Assembly (NCBI GenBank): GCA_948567375.1
Contig: OX419756.1
Coordinates: 3,787,001-3,851,000, forward strand
Direction: 5' to 3'
Length of the DNA: 64,000 nt
Source of the DNA: Lunularia cruciata
Taxonomy: Eukaryota > Streptophyta > Marchantiopsida > Lunulariales > Lunulariaceae
Shown: positions 12,001 to 25,511 of the stretch, piece by piece
Numbering within the stretch: position 1 is the stretch's first letter
How the letters are laid out: every line of letters begins with the position of its first letter
Notes under the pieces: generated by a model
Databases searched by the model: none
What the model saw: the letters and a program-made list of their open reading frames with translations, nothing else
What the model was told of the DNA's origin: nothing
Translations under genes and position numbers: made by a program

Positions 12001-14872
12001 CTCAATCAGGAAGTCGCATTGAAGGAAGAGGAGTACAACTTGGTTACGTATCTGGCTTATCTTCTGTTTCCGCCTTTGTACGTGGCAGGACCAATCATCA
12101 GCTATAAAGCGTTTGCTTCTCAGGTCCATCACTTAGATCCACCCGCTCTGTGTGTTTCTCTATCTGTTCAGGTTATCCTGATACTATACTCGTTTCTGGC
12201 TTGCTTTGCCGATAAGCCAAGATCTGTAGCTCCTGTAGACTAAATCTTTTCAGGGAATCAGGGCGACATGCTTTACGTGGGAGCTTCTGTGTTGTACCTT
12301 CATTATGCGAGTTGAACCTGCTGCTGCTGGTTACTCTACGTGTAAACGAGATCTTGTGGCTGTCAAAAGGGCTGATGTTTTGGCACCTTTTAGGTTTGTG
12401 CTGATGTGTTCTTGTTCTGTTCAGCTTAACGAACCGCAAAAGAGTGAGAACAACTTCCAGGTTCTTCTCTACGGGATCAGATGGCTTGCCTGTTTAGCCT
12501 TGATGGAGCTTCTTACACACTACTGCTATTTCAACTCCCTTGCCATCAGGTATTTCCAGATTGATAAGTCAGCACAAAGAAGACTGCTCAAGGCATCTAT
12601 TTGATGGTGAAGATTCGATAGTCAGGTTCTGCCACTCGTTAGATTTAGGTGGAATGCAGTCCTATTGTGTATTCCTTCGTTTTTGTGACGGGAAATTGCT
12701 GGTCTTGATTTCAATCTTTACCTCGCGAGATTCAGTGGAGTGTGGCGAAAACTTTCGCCATTGGAGGTCTTTATCGTTGGATATGGGGTATGTGTACCAA
12801 TTCTCAAACCTTCTTCACTGGATGTTACGCAATGCGAACAATGCTTTTGGTCGAGCATTCAGTACATAACGGTTCAAATATCTACAAATAAATAATTTAA
12901 CACATAAGTGCTGATCATGACACTCGAATCTGGGTTTGTTCGTTGCACAGGTTCTAAATTTCATGTGGTTAAAATTTCTGCTCATATGGCGGTTTTTCCG
13001 GTTTTGGGCCTTGGTTGGTTCTAACTTTCAACTTCCTTTTACTTTCATATCATAGTCTCGTGTATGATTTAGAACCTCATCGTAAATTTGTCATGGCTTG
13101 CACTTCTGTAATGACTTTTGCTCAGTCTCGACATCTGACGTGGATTTCCTCCGCAGGTAAGTGGGATCGAGGCTCCGGAGAACATGTTACGCTGCGTAAA
13201 TAACTGCTATGATCTAGAGAGTTTTTGGAAGAGCTGGCATGCTTCATATAACCGTTGGTTGGTGAGGTAAGAAGTCACCTTTTGGATTACCATTAGAACT
13301 GCACCGATTAGCAGTCAATCTAGGGGCTGTGATGTCCTTCATTGGGACTTGTTCCTTGTATTCTAACAATCTTTACGTGGTTCCGTCGGAAGGTACATCT
13401 ACATCCCTCTTGGTGGATCTCAGTGGAGAATGGTCAACGTGTGGATTATTTTCACATTTGTGGCAGTTTGGCATGACTTGGAGTGGTAGGTGCCTGGCAC
13501 ACCACATTGAACGCATTTTAGATTAGCCATACACCGGATGTTCACCATTTAATGTACATCCTCTTTTGCACCGAAGACACTTTTACATGCAGAGTGGCTT
13601 CTCATGGACAAAGGTGTTCTCGACTCGTATATTGAATGGAGGTTGGTCTTGATTGTCTAATAAAATTATTTGATGATAATGCAGGAAGCTCCTCTCTTGG
13701 GCTTGGGTGACCTGTCTGTTATGGGTTCCAGAGCTTAGCATCAAGTATATCGTGAACACTAAGCCGGTCAGCATCGCCCCTACTGGATCTTCGTCTTGGC
13801 TTGATTTTCTGTCTCTTCAGCACTGATGAATGATTTTCTAAGTTGAGTGTGCGAACTCTTCTGGTGACGTGTAGTGACAATCCAGAATATCAATAGACTC
13901 TTAAAATCACAATCTGCCAAGTTCTCAGATAATGATGTGCGGGAGATGGTGGTGTCTGCAGATGCAACCCTTCAAAACATCTTCATGGTATAATGAATGC
14001 TGTGCAGTTGCTGGTGCGATGAACGTCACAGGTCTTATGGTGAGAGTTCTGCTTTCAAACTTAGTTTTTGCGTTTCTCTTCAACATCGGCACTTCAGAGA
14101 TATAGTTATCATTGTTTTCCCTTTGTCCTTTGTATGGATCTATCATCCACATGTTTGCCAGTTCCGCAGAAGTACCAGCTATTCTAAGTCGTGCATACAT
14201 CATAGACGCAAGCAGACATGCTAGCTTACATATGAGGGTATAATTTCTTCTTCCATTCTTTGCTATGCGTAACTCTAGACTCATCGGTACAACCTTAAAA
14301 CGTTGTAAACTTGACCAAACTTGGTCACTTGATTACTGAAGTTGCTTCTCTTATCAATCGCAATCATGCAGGTTGTGAATCTAATAGGTTTCGTTGTTGG
14401 ACCATCCGGGATCCAGCTTCTCGCCTCCCTTTTGCTTACGGTTGAAAGTAAGTATCGTTTGGCTTATCACATTGATGAACTGCGGCCATCGTATTCGTGT
14501 GCAAGATGCCATTCGGATGTCTATGGGAACTTCTTATTGTCTCACTTCAGTTTTTTTGTTATGCTGAGTACAGATATACCACTGCTGGTAGGAATTTTCA
14601 TAAGCTTCTTCTTCGGTTGTAAGGTAAGTGAACGTCTTGATTTTCCTCCTGGATGACCTGTTCTTTCAGCAGTAATGGAGCTGGAAGCTTGAAAAATGTG
14701 AGGTATCTGATTGGTTGGTGTTTCTTGAGAATCTTAGCCTCCTGGTGGGAGTTAATCTGATTTGGATGCAAGTTTTTCAGGTTGCTAAATACGATATACT
14801 TGTTCACTGCAGATTTCTTTCTACAAGCGCGAGCTGGAAATTCAAAGTCAAGGGAAAGTGGTAATCGACTAA
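9033..14872 (+). CDS. MBOAT-family O-acyltransferase, GUP1/HHAT type
   Basis: Complete multi-exon gene for a polytopic, probably ER membrane acyltransferase of about 570-580 residues (yeast GUP1 is about 560). Exons that splice in phase: 9033-9186, 9316-9386, 9892-10073, 10301-10349, 10504-10607, 10767-10831, 11171-11247, 11616-11670, ~11963-12123, 12425-12549, 12736-12787, 12951-13013, 13157-13266, 13393-13485, 13685-13766, 13929 (or 13962)-14039, 14372-14447, 14574-14623, 14813-14872. Landmarks in order: [93 protein letters not shown] with YIYIPLGG; and VAVWHDLEW, whose histidine is the MBOAT active-site residue. No stop or frameshift was found. The start is the ATG opening the first coherent exon. 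GUP1 relatives act in GPI-anchor remodelling and HHAT relatives acylate proteins; the substrate here is unknown. The least certain borders are the acceptors at 11963 and 13929. Confidence 0.93.
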
Positions 14873-15520
14873 AACTTCAGATCCGCGAGGGAAATGATCC
14901 TAGCAGCGCGATTTGAGGTCAGTTTAGGTGTAACTTATTCTATTCCAGAATGTGACGGGAGCCTCCTGCGAAAATGATCGCAAGAGTTTCGAAAAGGACT
15001 CAATGGCTTCAAGTTACATCTTACTGCCAACTGAGCCGATCATATGAATTTTAGTGTAGGTCTTAAAGAAGCGATTTCCATTGATACTCCACGCTTTAGC
15101 TCTAGTAACCCTCCTTAGTACACAAGGATTTCAGACGTTTCCGACATCTTCGGCAACCAAGAAATTCGCGATCGTCCGATGGGATGGCGTGAGATAAACG
15201 AATGATACGCTACGCTAAAGTTGGATGCTCCGATGAGAAATGAATAGATGAAAGTTGCTCGCTAAAGCTGTACAGAACTTGCATCATCGCATTGGTAGAG
15301 GGAGCAAACTATACAATCGTTAGGGAAATTTTCCGATATGCTTCATTAAATTATTTTTTTTCCCAGTACACTCCACACAAGAAAAGGTATTACCTCGCCC
15401 GCATCCTCTCCTCGCACAACCGTAGCAACTCCAGCAGAGCGACATGGAGTGCCATAATAGAGCGACACGAGTACCTGGCTTCAACTTTGTGGAGTGCTTA
15501 GGTAGTGTGTGTGATTTCGT
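14873..15520. other. 3' flank of the MBOAT gene, nothing else recognised
   Basis: Probably 3' UTR, then intergenic sequence. No further gene is supported. ORFs on both strands at 15292-15544 overlap antiparallel and have no family features. Confidence 0.4.
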
Positions 15521-15529
15521 GGAAACGTA

Positions 15530-15830
15530 CGCCCTTGCCCACAACTCTCTTTATTTTTTGAAGAATAGCGAGGCGAGCAATTTGTCTTTCTCTTTCTGTG
15601 CACGAAGTCCTGTTGGTGCAGAGATAGGAAGCGAAGAAGAGGGTCCTGACAGGTACTGAGGAGGGCCCGCTTGAAATTTTACTCCCTTGTTCACAACGCT
15701 TTTTACTCTTTGAAGAACGGCGTGCCAAACAAGTGTGCTGCAACTTGTCCTTCCGCTCGCACACGGGCATGGAACCTTTGTGTCACAAAGATAGGCGGTA
15801 AAGAGTGCACTCAATCTATTAGAAACCAAG
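15530..15830. repeat. Two diverged tandem repeats, period about 152 bp
   Basis: Copy 1 (~15530-15655) and copy 2 (~15682-15830) align from CCCTTG at 15532 and 15684 through the TTTGAAGAA block, with many substitutions and small gaps. On the minus strand both copies encode similar short segments (AILQKIKRVVGKGV and AVLQRVKSVVNKGV), so the unit may once have been coding. No function is assigned. Confidence 0.65.
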
Positions 15831-15839
15831 GTGAAATTT

Positions 15840-18800
15840 TAAAAGCAAGATGGAAATGGAATATTTTAGAAATATCTTTTAGAGAAAATGTCAACATTAG
15901 AATATTTAATATATAATATCATTATATAATTTAATCAATAAATAAATTGTTATACTGTCATAAATATATTTATTATTTAATCAATTGGTAAATAAAATAT
16001 ATACGTTATAATTAATAAATTTTCGTATTATAAAAACAGAAATATGTTAAAAAATTATTTATTTATTTAAATTACAATTATTTATTTATAATATATATAT
16101 ATGTTTGTAAATGAGATAATCATATTATGAAATCAAACTAGATTGATAAGAAATGGAGGGGTAGCAGTGACCATCATAAGTTAAGGTCATAATTTGATAA
16201 AGTTATTGGATTTACCACTAAAGTATAATTTTTGATGATATGCTAGTCCAGTCCTGAGAGGGTGATCACTTTGTTTTGCCAAAGTAGATATTCTTTGTGT
16301 CCTAATGTCTCCTTCAGGCACAATATATAGTGCAGTGACTTGGTGAGAATAAGGACTTTATACTATTTTGTAGAATTTTGGGTCTTATAAGATCCAGATT
16401 TTCCTACATTAATATCAAATCATGACTCTTTTTAAATTTACTTAAATATTCTAGTTCCATAATAAATAGATGCTTTGTACGTTTTATTGATCGTGATAGC
16501 ACTTCACCCTGTGTAGAAGTAAATATTGATTTTGTGTATTAAATATAGACTTGGATTGGTGGTCAAAAGTATTCACAATTCATGCTATATAAATCATCTC
16601 ATGGTGAAAACTGACCATTCTTACACTACCAAATAATTTATCTGGAGAGTCACTCTACTCCAATACTCTAAAGGTTTACTATATATTCTAATCCTCAAAC
16701 TCTTATCTTCCATATATTATACAATTGCAAACTATTCCCCCTCTGTATTATTATGCAATAGTTGTTGCTTTTCGCTAATAATAAGCTTCGATTGGATGCA
16801 GACAATCTCCCACTCTTATAAAACTCATTATTAATTGATCTTTAGATGTAAATCTAATGAATTGATATATCTCTTTTAGATTATCATCTATGGATACGTA
16901 GACTGGATCAAATATTTTCAAATCTTAGAACTCGAATTCTTAAGTTGTTCTTTTGTATTTTTGAGTGTAGGTTGTACATTTGATATTAGCTCTTGTCAAT
17001 AAAGAACAGTGCAATTTCTAAAGCCTAGTAAATGATTTGATAAGCACATGAACAGTGCAAAATTTGTAAAGCCTAGTAAATGCTTTAATAAGTACATGAT
17101 ACGATCTATTTATCTATTTATTTGTGCATTTTTATCTTAGAATCATTTCTTTCTTATTATCAATGACTTAAAATTTCTTTTTTACATCCACTTGTAGGTC
17201 TAAAAAACCAATCTAAAATGAATGAAATTCATATTAACATTTTCCCTTAAGTGGTTATTTTTAAATGGGATAAAATTCATATTTTAAGTTGTATAAAATT
17301 CATGAATTAAACCTTTATATATGTATCATTATCTCTTAGAAATTGATCACATATGATTTGATTTGATTATAGATTAGGATGTTATCAAGAAACATGGTAA
17401 TTGGTTATTTTAATATGGTAGAAATATCATTCTTTTAAATATAATATGTGCATTAATAATAAAACCAAATAAAATTCCCATATATTCAATATAATAATCC
17501 TCATAAATATACGATATGCATTGAGGAAACCAAATACCATCGCCATGTATTCAATATAATACTCTCTACATAAAGTGGTCTCTTGACTAATGATACCTGC
17601 ATGACTCCAAGATATAATAAGAAAATGATTTTATTAGCTTTGTAAGTAGAGAAACTTGAGAGCTCAATCTTAAATTTGATCAAATTAGTCATCAATCTTG
17701 AGTAATGGTTAATTTTCTTGAAAATCTATTAGTATAGTGAAAATAATAAATATATCTCTTCATGTCTCTACATTTTGTCTCAACTAAGACTAGAAATTCA
17801 TATACTTATGCTTTTGATTGAACGAATTATTCACTTTTCTGCTACATGAGTTTTATAGTTTTCTAGCTTAATGGGATCTAATAAGTTTGGAGTGTTATGA
17901 GGTACTATATTTTGAAAGTTTCTTGTGGTTTACTCTTTCTTTGTTGTAGGGTGGATGAACTTGTAAGTTGTCTAAGGATCAATCATTGTAGTTACTATGA
18001 TATCTTGTAATTTTTTAGGAATTTATACCTTTCACTTCACATCATGTTCCTATACTTTTTTATCAATTTTAAGAAACATAATGTCATTGGTGATATCTTT
18101 CCTTATAAGAGAAAAATAAATATTTTCCTCCATTAGTTTTACTTTATCTCTATAAGTAATCCATACAAAAAAATTTAATATTTTTTCCTCCAATCCCATT
18201 GTGGATTGGAGGAAAATTCACCATGAATTTATATTGCTATATTCAAGGCTTTTATTAGATTGCATCATAGTAAGCTAATTTTATCCTTTCATCATACAAT
18301 CTCTTCCTTTCATTTACTTATAGTCAATCTCACACTCTTAAGAAAATCTTAATAGGTTTGGTTTACTTATTTCACAATTCTATCTCTTAAGTTTCATCCA
18401 TTAGTAAATCCAATCTCAAGTTCATATCAGATGACCTAAAAAAAATTTGAAATTATTCTTGGAGCAATCAGGCCTTTACTTTCTACTTTCAAATTCCCCA
18501 TCCATAATGTGATTTCTTTCTTTAATTTACTAACTCCTTTTACACCACTCCTTCTCCTTCTGCATTTTTCTTGTTCCTTGTTGAAATTATTAACACAAAA
18601 AGGTGTAACTCTCAAAAATCTTAGTTATCCCAGTCTTCATAAATCTTCATGACAATCCTTGTACATTCCTTTTTATGCTCCTTTTTATGCTCTCTTTTCA
18701 TTGGAAGATTCACAACATAATCATTACATTGACAAAACATATTTTTACGATTGAGTTAAAAACTCTAAAAATTATAATACTTTTTATTTTCATAGATATA

Positions 18801-20150
18801 AATATTCACCCTTTGTCATAATGCTTCATTGTTCTTTGGTGCTAGAAAATTCAACTTGAGAAAATTCAACTCTAGTTATAGAGTTGAAACATTAATTTGA
18901 GATACTAGAGATACAAAAGAAGATAAAATAAGATGGATAATCAAGGAGTTTTGTCTATTTCTAATTTTTGTTTTCTAAACTCTTCTCATTTCTATTCAAT
19001 TTGAAGATACACAGGTCTTGAGATAACATTTGTTGCATATGTTTTGAATGAATTTCATAATCTAAGTGATAGAGTCTTTCAATTTGGCAGTACTTCCAAT
19101 ATTACTTATGTTGATTTATGGGATTCTTAAATTTACATTTCTTTTGAGCAATGGATTTAATAGTAAATATATTGTAAATTTCTACACTCATGTTATTTTA
19201 TATTGTTGTATGTCCATAGGAGTATGGAAGGATAGGGCTGTTCAAAATTATGGTGAAAAGAAGTACTATGAGATTTACAATGTGCATTTATCTTTGGTAG
19301 TTTTTATCATTTTTTGTGGAGATTAAATTATTGGAATTTTCCATGCTCTACTAATTCGAATCAAAGGAGAAAAAAGATAGCTTGACCATACAAAGCTTGT
19401 TCCAACAAGTGAAGTACATAAAAATTATATCTAGAAAAAAATAGAACTAACAAAGAGTATTCAAGACAAGAAAGCTCAAGAGTACATTAAATGGAAGTAG
19501 AACCTTACAATCAAACGTCCAACAAATTGAGAGATATATAAGGAGACATACTTACAAGCTCAAGATACTTAACAAGAGATTGTGAAAAAAACAATAAAGA
19601 ACTGTAAAGTTGAACCATACAAATGGATAGCTAGGATACTAAGCAATGAATCCCTTTTGGATTTGAATTCTGAAATAAGTAAAGTTAAAAAAACTCAAAA
19701 GAATCAAAGTACATAATACAATATGTATCATATATGTATATGAATATCTAACCAGCAATTATGTTTTCAATATTCAAACATAATGGAAACTAATCTCTAT
19801 CATGTAATCCCTAAAGTTAAAGCCTCTATTTCCAAGAAGGAAAAAATTTAGCACTAATTTGGTCCCTAACTCTTATCTCCTCATAACAACAACACTCAAG
19901 AAAAATATAGTACTCATCTTCAACCTTACCCATGTAACACAATATGAAAATTTATATACAATGATATATACCTTTACAACATCCTTCTATAATAAGTTTA
20001 TGAGAGCTTTTTCTATATTGGGTAATAATACATCTAAGTGAGGTAGATATTAACCAAAAGGTGTTCACAATCCACCAATATATAATTCATAAATTGTTGC
20101 TAGAACATCATTTTAGTACAATGTTCATTTTACAAAGAATGTAGGAAATT
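15840..20150. other. AT-rich gene desert
   Basis: About 4.3 kb of strongly AT-rich DNA with stops in all frames and no intact coding signal. It contains small direct repeats only, including a 46-bp near-duplicate (units starting at 17004 and 17050). The 86-codon ORF at 19066-19326 has no recognisable features. Confidence 0.6.
17004..17097. repeat. 46-bp tandem near-duplication
   Basis: Two units starting GAACAGTGCAA at 17004 and 17050, each followed by AAAGCCTAGTAAATG. Only a few substitutions and small indels separate them. Confidence 0.75.
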
Positions 20151-22590
20151 CTCCTAGATCCCTTCCCACAGATAGGCTCCAATGTATTTCAAGAACATTA
20201 TATATTGTAGCCAAAGCAATCAAATCTCTATACTACACGATAGATTGTGTTTCAAAAAGCTTGGTAAGTTAATCCCTCATACTCCATGGACCTAATCCTA
20301 GAAACAAAGATGAGAGCTAAGAATAAAACTTGAGCCTCAAGAGGAAAAAACATGTCTTAGCAAGAAGTAAGCCATATAGAGTTTAAAATCCTTACACCAA
20401 GTTCATTGCATAAGAAAAACTTTTGGATTTTCTCAATCTTTTGATTACCAAGTCTTCATAGTACTAGGATCTTAGACTTGCCATAGAGAATCAATAGTTG
20501 CACAAGTGATATGGAAAACAACTTCCTCAACTCTCATGTAGGGAGATAATTAATCATAGAGCAATTCATGATTGAATATAAAGCCTTGAATATTTTACCA
20601 CCACTTTTCTCATTGCAAGTAGATAGACTATAGTCATGCAAAAAAATCCCTAAGTATTTATAAGTATAAACTTGCTCCAAATACTTGCTATCCAAGTAAA
20701 TGAGGATATGAATCCAATAGGTTTGATAAGCAATGTGAAATCTCAAAGGTGAGGACCATATTGTTTGTAAAAAGAAGTGCATGTATAGTCAAAGACTAAC
20801 TTGCATTCCAATAGCTACTACTTCCAAGAAGAATCTCCAAATCATCAATGAAGATTCCAAATAGTATTGGAGAGAGAGAGAGAATCTTTGAATCACTCCC
20901 ATCATGCTTAGGTTATTTTGAGAGCTCAAAGAAGAGAGTTTCACAACCACCGTCTCATAGACTGTATATATAGCACCAATTAGATCATATGAAACTTCAA
21001 CTTTGCCAAGTCTCTCATGGAGAGCTTTTTTGGGGAGCTTATCAAAAGACTTCATAAAATCTATGAAAGCTATACAAAGAGCTCAGGTAATACTTTGAGG
21101 ACAAGATAACTCTCTAAGAGAGATACAAGAGAGAAAACACAAACTTCACACTCAATCCTCTGATGCCCCAAAGGAGCACCTTCTCTTTATTATATAGCAA
21201 AGAGGATCCTCTCAAAGAAAGCTCCTCCCTTGGATCAAAAACAAGGATTGGTGACATGTCTGTGAGCTGCACCCTTAGAGTAGTTGTTTGGATGGGCGAT
21301 ATGTTGATCCTTGTCCTAGCTGGTTGGTCAAATAGGTTTGATTGGAGGGAATATTTGGGAAATCTTATTGTAAGAAGCTCAAAACCACGTGGGTGAGATA
21401 CCATTGGAAATCTCTTGATGAGACAAATCATAGGAGGAGAAGACAAACCTTTTTATGTAGAGGAGGAGGAGGGAGGGGGGAGTAGGAATCTTTTCATTTT
21501 TGAGGCCTTATTAATCCGTTAGGCTCTGAAGTTTTCAATCTATTTTCAACTTCTACCCTATTAGTAGAAGTGCTCTTTTAGTGACACCTCTATCTGATCT
21601 ACCTAGCCCATTATAAAAAGTATCCTTCTAGATGTTACCAAGTCAATTTTCACCTCTTGATAATATGTCAAACTATTGGTATTACAACTCCCCAAAAGAG
21701 CTCTCCATCACAAGAAATGGAAAACCAAAAGTTTGTATTGAATGCTATAGTTATATCTAAACCTACTTGAAATTTGACACATATAATGGGCTTCTCAACC
21801 CAAGTACTCAACTTGGATTCTTAAATATGTCCATATTGCTTACCAAAGATACTACCAACTAAAATAGTATAATAGTTTGTAACAACATCCTTCTTGCATA
21901 ACTTGCAAAAATGCACAACCATCTTCAAGTGAAGACTATCAAGAATTCACAAAGAATTTTCCAATTCAAAGCAGAATTAAGTATGAGAATCAAAGGATCA
22001 CCATCCCAAATTCATAAGTTAAATGCAAAGCACATCAAGATTATCATATTTACCATGGGCCAATTTTTTTAGCAGAGATTTTACTTCAACTTTAGAAATA
22101 GTCAAGAGAGGTCCATAGCAAGATGTAAAGTATGGACCATCAAGAAATAAATAAAGATCATTCAAATATTTATAATTTTCCTTAAGGGTGATAAAGATCT
22201 AACAACAACATTCATCCAAAAACCCTTGGGGATTGTAATTAATTCAATACTCCACTCAACAATGTAAACCCATAAGAAATCTCTCTTCTAGTGCTTCACC
22301 AACTTCTCATAAGAGATTAATGCAGCTTGCTAAGTAATATGGAAAATATACTTATCCATAGCTTTGATCCTTCCAACATTATAATCTACATCATATCACT
22401 TGTTGCAAGGAACCAAGATTTCCTCTTATGAGAGCCTCTTAGAAAGAAGCTTGTTGATATAGATTATGGAAGTTTTATGAGCTGATTATGAGTCTCTCTT
22501 CTAAAATTCAAGGTAGTGTCTCCTTCTAGAAAGGTAGCTTGAGGTAGGTAACTAGGAGGGAGAGTGAAGGGGATTGATGCATGATTAAAC
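20150..22590 (-). mobile_element. Decayed LINE (non-LTR retrotransposon) reverse transcriptase
   Basis: Read on the minus strand with frameshifts and stops. Around 22110-21990 a pre-palm helix segment (EVKSLLKKLAHGKYDNLD) corresponds to the usual E-V-x-x-A-L-x-x-L-x-x-G-K-x-x-x-x-D of LINE reverse transcriptases. After the solo LTR at 21086-21686 comes IDFMKSFDKLPKKALHERL (21060-21000), the A-motif region with K-x-F-D and P-x-x-x-L. A broken G-x-x-Q-x-x-x-L-S segment is near 20900. A later YKYLGIF block lies near 20660, and RSMEYEGLTYQAF at about 20280 belongs to the downstream region. The order matches a LINE ORF2. No endonuclease or 3' tail was confidently found, so the outer limits are approximate. 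Confidence 0.7.
21086..21686 (-). mobile_element. Solo LTR, family A, inserted in the LINE
   Basis: Reverse-complement copy starting GGTAATACTTTGAGG and ending GTATTACA, with the TTCTCTTTATTATATAGC promoter-like block near 21180. It lies between two parts of one reverse transcriptase, so it inserted into an existing LINE copy. The flanking 5-mers (GCTCA and ACTCC) do not give a convincing target-site duplication. Confidence 0.82.
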
Positions 22591-23590
22591 TCAAATTGAG
22601 GATCTAAAGTACAAAAATGACTAATATGATATAGATTTCTCTGATTTAAAGTATCATCTTCAATTTTGTCTTCCTTTGTTCAAATTTAAGCCTTTGAACA
22701 AAGATCAAAGTAAAGCCTTAATCAAGAGAAGATGTTTCTTGCTTTACTTTGATCAAGGAAACAAACATCATTAATGATCAACTTGGCCTTCCAAAATTTT
22801 CAAATCTAGTAAAACAAGAAGAGGTAGGGATGGAAGAGAAAGATGGGTAAGATAGAATGTAGCACTAATCATTGTGATAGATGGAGACTTAAAAGGGAAA
22901 GGATGAGTGTCATAATTGATCTAGAGGCAACTAAGAGTTTCTTTTCATAATTAAAATTGGTGCAAGAGAAGGATGATACCAAGAAGGTAGAATTACCAAT
23001 AAGAAAATAAAAAAATTTAGATCTTGCCTAGAAGAGTGAGATTGACTATAGTTAAATAAAAGCTATTAAATGGCAAGTGATCAATTAGCTCAATCTTAGG
23101 ACAATTATGAAGTTAAAGTAAGGTACTATCATAAAATTTATCCTTATTTTTGGTTAGAAGCAACTCATCCATTATGTTTATGTTTCTTGGGATTAACAAT
23201 AGCAGTATAAACAAAAGAGTGCTAAGACAGCTAAAGAATTGAGTGATATGATATTAAGTGGTCGCACATCATAGCAAAGGTGGATTATAAGATTAAGGTA
23301 ATTTTTAGGAGTAGCTATCTTGCAAAGTTCCACATAGAGTAGCTCCATATGAATAAGAAGAATATAAAGTCCTAGTGGAGGAATTATCAAAGAAAGGATT
23401 CACCCAACCAAAGATATTCTTGTATAAAGCTTTAAGTTTTGTGAAGAAGAAAGATATAAGTATGAGTATATGTATTGACTATTCTGCATTTAATTAGTCA
23501 AGACCAAGATTCCTTTTATCCAAGATGGATGAAACTTTTGATCATTATGGTTATATATATCATATATAACATATGAATCAATTTGAATTG
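22590..23590. other. AT-rich sequence upstream of the LINE
   Basis: Possibly the 5' part of the same minus-strand LINE: near 22790-22750 a fragment reads FTRFENFGRPS, like the end of a LINE endonuclease region. It is too broken to claim. No other gene is seen. Confidence 0.3.
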
Positions 23591-23599
23591 TAGATGAGG

Positions 23600-23865
23600 A
23601 TGTCACAAGGGTCACTTTATATGGAAGATATTATCACTTTGAATGCATAATGATACCTTATTCTCTACATTCATTGGATTGATGAACAATATATTTTGAC
23701 TATACTTTAAAGAATCTCTAAATATATTCTTAGATGATATTTTGGTTTGTAGTCAAACCTTAGAGGATTATAGAAAACATCTAAGTCAAATCTTTCAAAT
23801 TCTACATGATATTGAGCTATATGCAAAAGCTTCAAAATGTGAGTTTTGTAGATTTTAGGTTGGTT
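23600..23865 (+). pseudogene. Ty3-type reverse transcriptase fragment
   Basis: Plus-strand remnant of a Ty3/gypsy polymerase. A first block, about 23610-23690, reads RYYHFECIMIPYSLHSLD, corresponding to the R-Y-x-H-[FY]-E-[FC]-x-x-M-P-F-x-L region. A frame change leads to NIFLDDILVCSQTLEDYRKH at about 23722-23780, where FLDD is the catalytic Y/F-x-DD box. ELYAKASKCEF follows near 23815-23850, the usual L-x-x-x-x-S-K-C-x-F block. No Gag, integrase or LTR is attached. Surrounding sequence is AT-rich. Confidence 0.78.
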
Positions 23866-23998
23866 AATTAAGCTATAAAGTGAGTGAAGAATGGAAAATG
23901 CAAAGGCATTGAAAAAATAACAAGAAAAATGTACATACCTACAGTGCATTTGAATTTAAGTTATAATTAAAGAGATTTAGAAGAATAATAAGATTCAA

Positions 23999-24960
23999 TC
24001 ATAGGTTTGTTAAATCCTTTTCTAGGCTTGTAGAAGCTTTACATCCTCTAATGGAAACAAATGCTAATATTTGAAATTTGGAGATAACACAAGAACTTCT
24101 CCGTGTTACTGTTACATTCTCTCCAGAAGAGGGAGGAATTTGTATGGCTATAATATGCTTCAGCTGTGCGCTCTCTATCCGGAGAGTGACTTCGAAAGCA
24201 TAGGCAGGTAGCCCGTCGAGCAACATTCCTTTCCGAGAGAAACCTACGGTTTGCAGCAAATTGCGCTTCTTAGATTCCGTAGTTCTTCTAGCTGGAAGTA
24301 AAATCTTTCTTGTCACGAAATGAATGCGCTTCACGATAGATATCGGGTTCCAGGGATTGAATTGTTAGATACTTTGCATGCACGGCAAGGATTCGGCAAC
24401 GACAAGTTGGACCTGCTTTCCATTCTGAAACAACACTAGTTACAACATATGCTCTGCATTAACATTGTCATACGTATCTATCTATCCAAATTGGATACGT
24501 AGAATGGCTCCGAATATAGAGAAATGAGAAGCCGTTTGAGGAACGAGAGATCTAGATCTCGTTGAAAGCAAATGAGATGCAAGATATGTAATGTATACAA
24601 CAAGGTGACGTATATTTGTTCGATTGGTAGCATAAATGAACAAATGAACGTAACCTGGAAACATATCAAAAGTAGTTCCTATATACAAGAATATCTGCTC
24701 GAATGATAACATAAATGAACATAACCAGGAAACATATCAAGAACAATCCCTGTATACAAGTAGCATGCGCCGGAAAAGCGGAAACAGAACGACAGTGCAT
24801 ATTGAGAAATAAAATCGACTTGAGCAGCAAGACGAGAAAGATTCAGATAAACCGAAGTCGAAAATCAGTGTAGAAGCCTGGATATCGAAAGTCGTGGAAA
24901 ATCCGTGAGTCATCCCGAAAGTATGAAATCACTCAGAGAACGAGGGGAGTAGAGCGAAGC
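23999..24960. other. Transition region 3' of the LRR fragment
   Basis: Base composition rises from the AT-rich desert to that of the receptor locus at about 24.0 kb. A 111-codon minus ORF (23999-24334) has no identifiable motif and may be receptor 3' UTR or accidental. No gene is claimed. Confidence 0.35.
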
Positions 24961-25508
24961 GTTAGGGAACCGGGTATGTTCAATGTCCTCCTTTTTGCTT
25001 GCAGTTAGTGAATCTACTGTACGCTTTGGAAATTTTGGCTGCACGGTTGGTTGGAGACACCAATACAACTCCCGAGCGGCCAGACTTCCTTGCAGACCGT
25101 TTCTGAACAGGTACGGTCTTTAGGGTTTCGGTCACTGATACGAGCAGGTTCGGGCACGACTCAATGGATACTTTCCGCAATCGCTGGAGTTGCTTAAAGT
25201 GTACCAGGGAGAGCCTGCAGAGTCGGGGATGACCCAGTGGACAAGTCCTACAACTGCTGCAATTTGCCCGGTTGTCTGTGGTAGAGCCTGCAGTTTGGGC
25301 CAACCCTCAATGCCTAACTCTTGCAATTGCTGGAGTTGGCCGAGGGTACCCGAGGGAGCGTGCAATGTTCGGACACTCACGGATCTATAACGTCCTCAAT
25401 TGTTGGAGTAGCCCGAGTGTACAAGGTAGTTCCTGCGACTTCGCGAACAACCCAAAATACAAGTCTTGCAATTGCTACAGTCGCCCCGAATGTATCAAAT
25501 AGGTCGGG

Positions 25509-25511
<3 letters not shown>

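Noticed and set aside
21081-21691. Target-site duplication of the LTR in the LINE
   Set aside because: GCTCA and ACTCC share only a shifted CTC, too little to claim.
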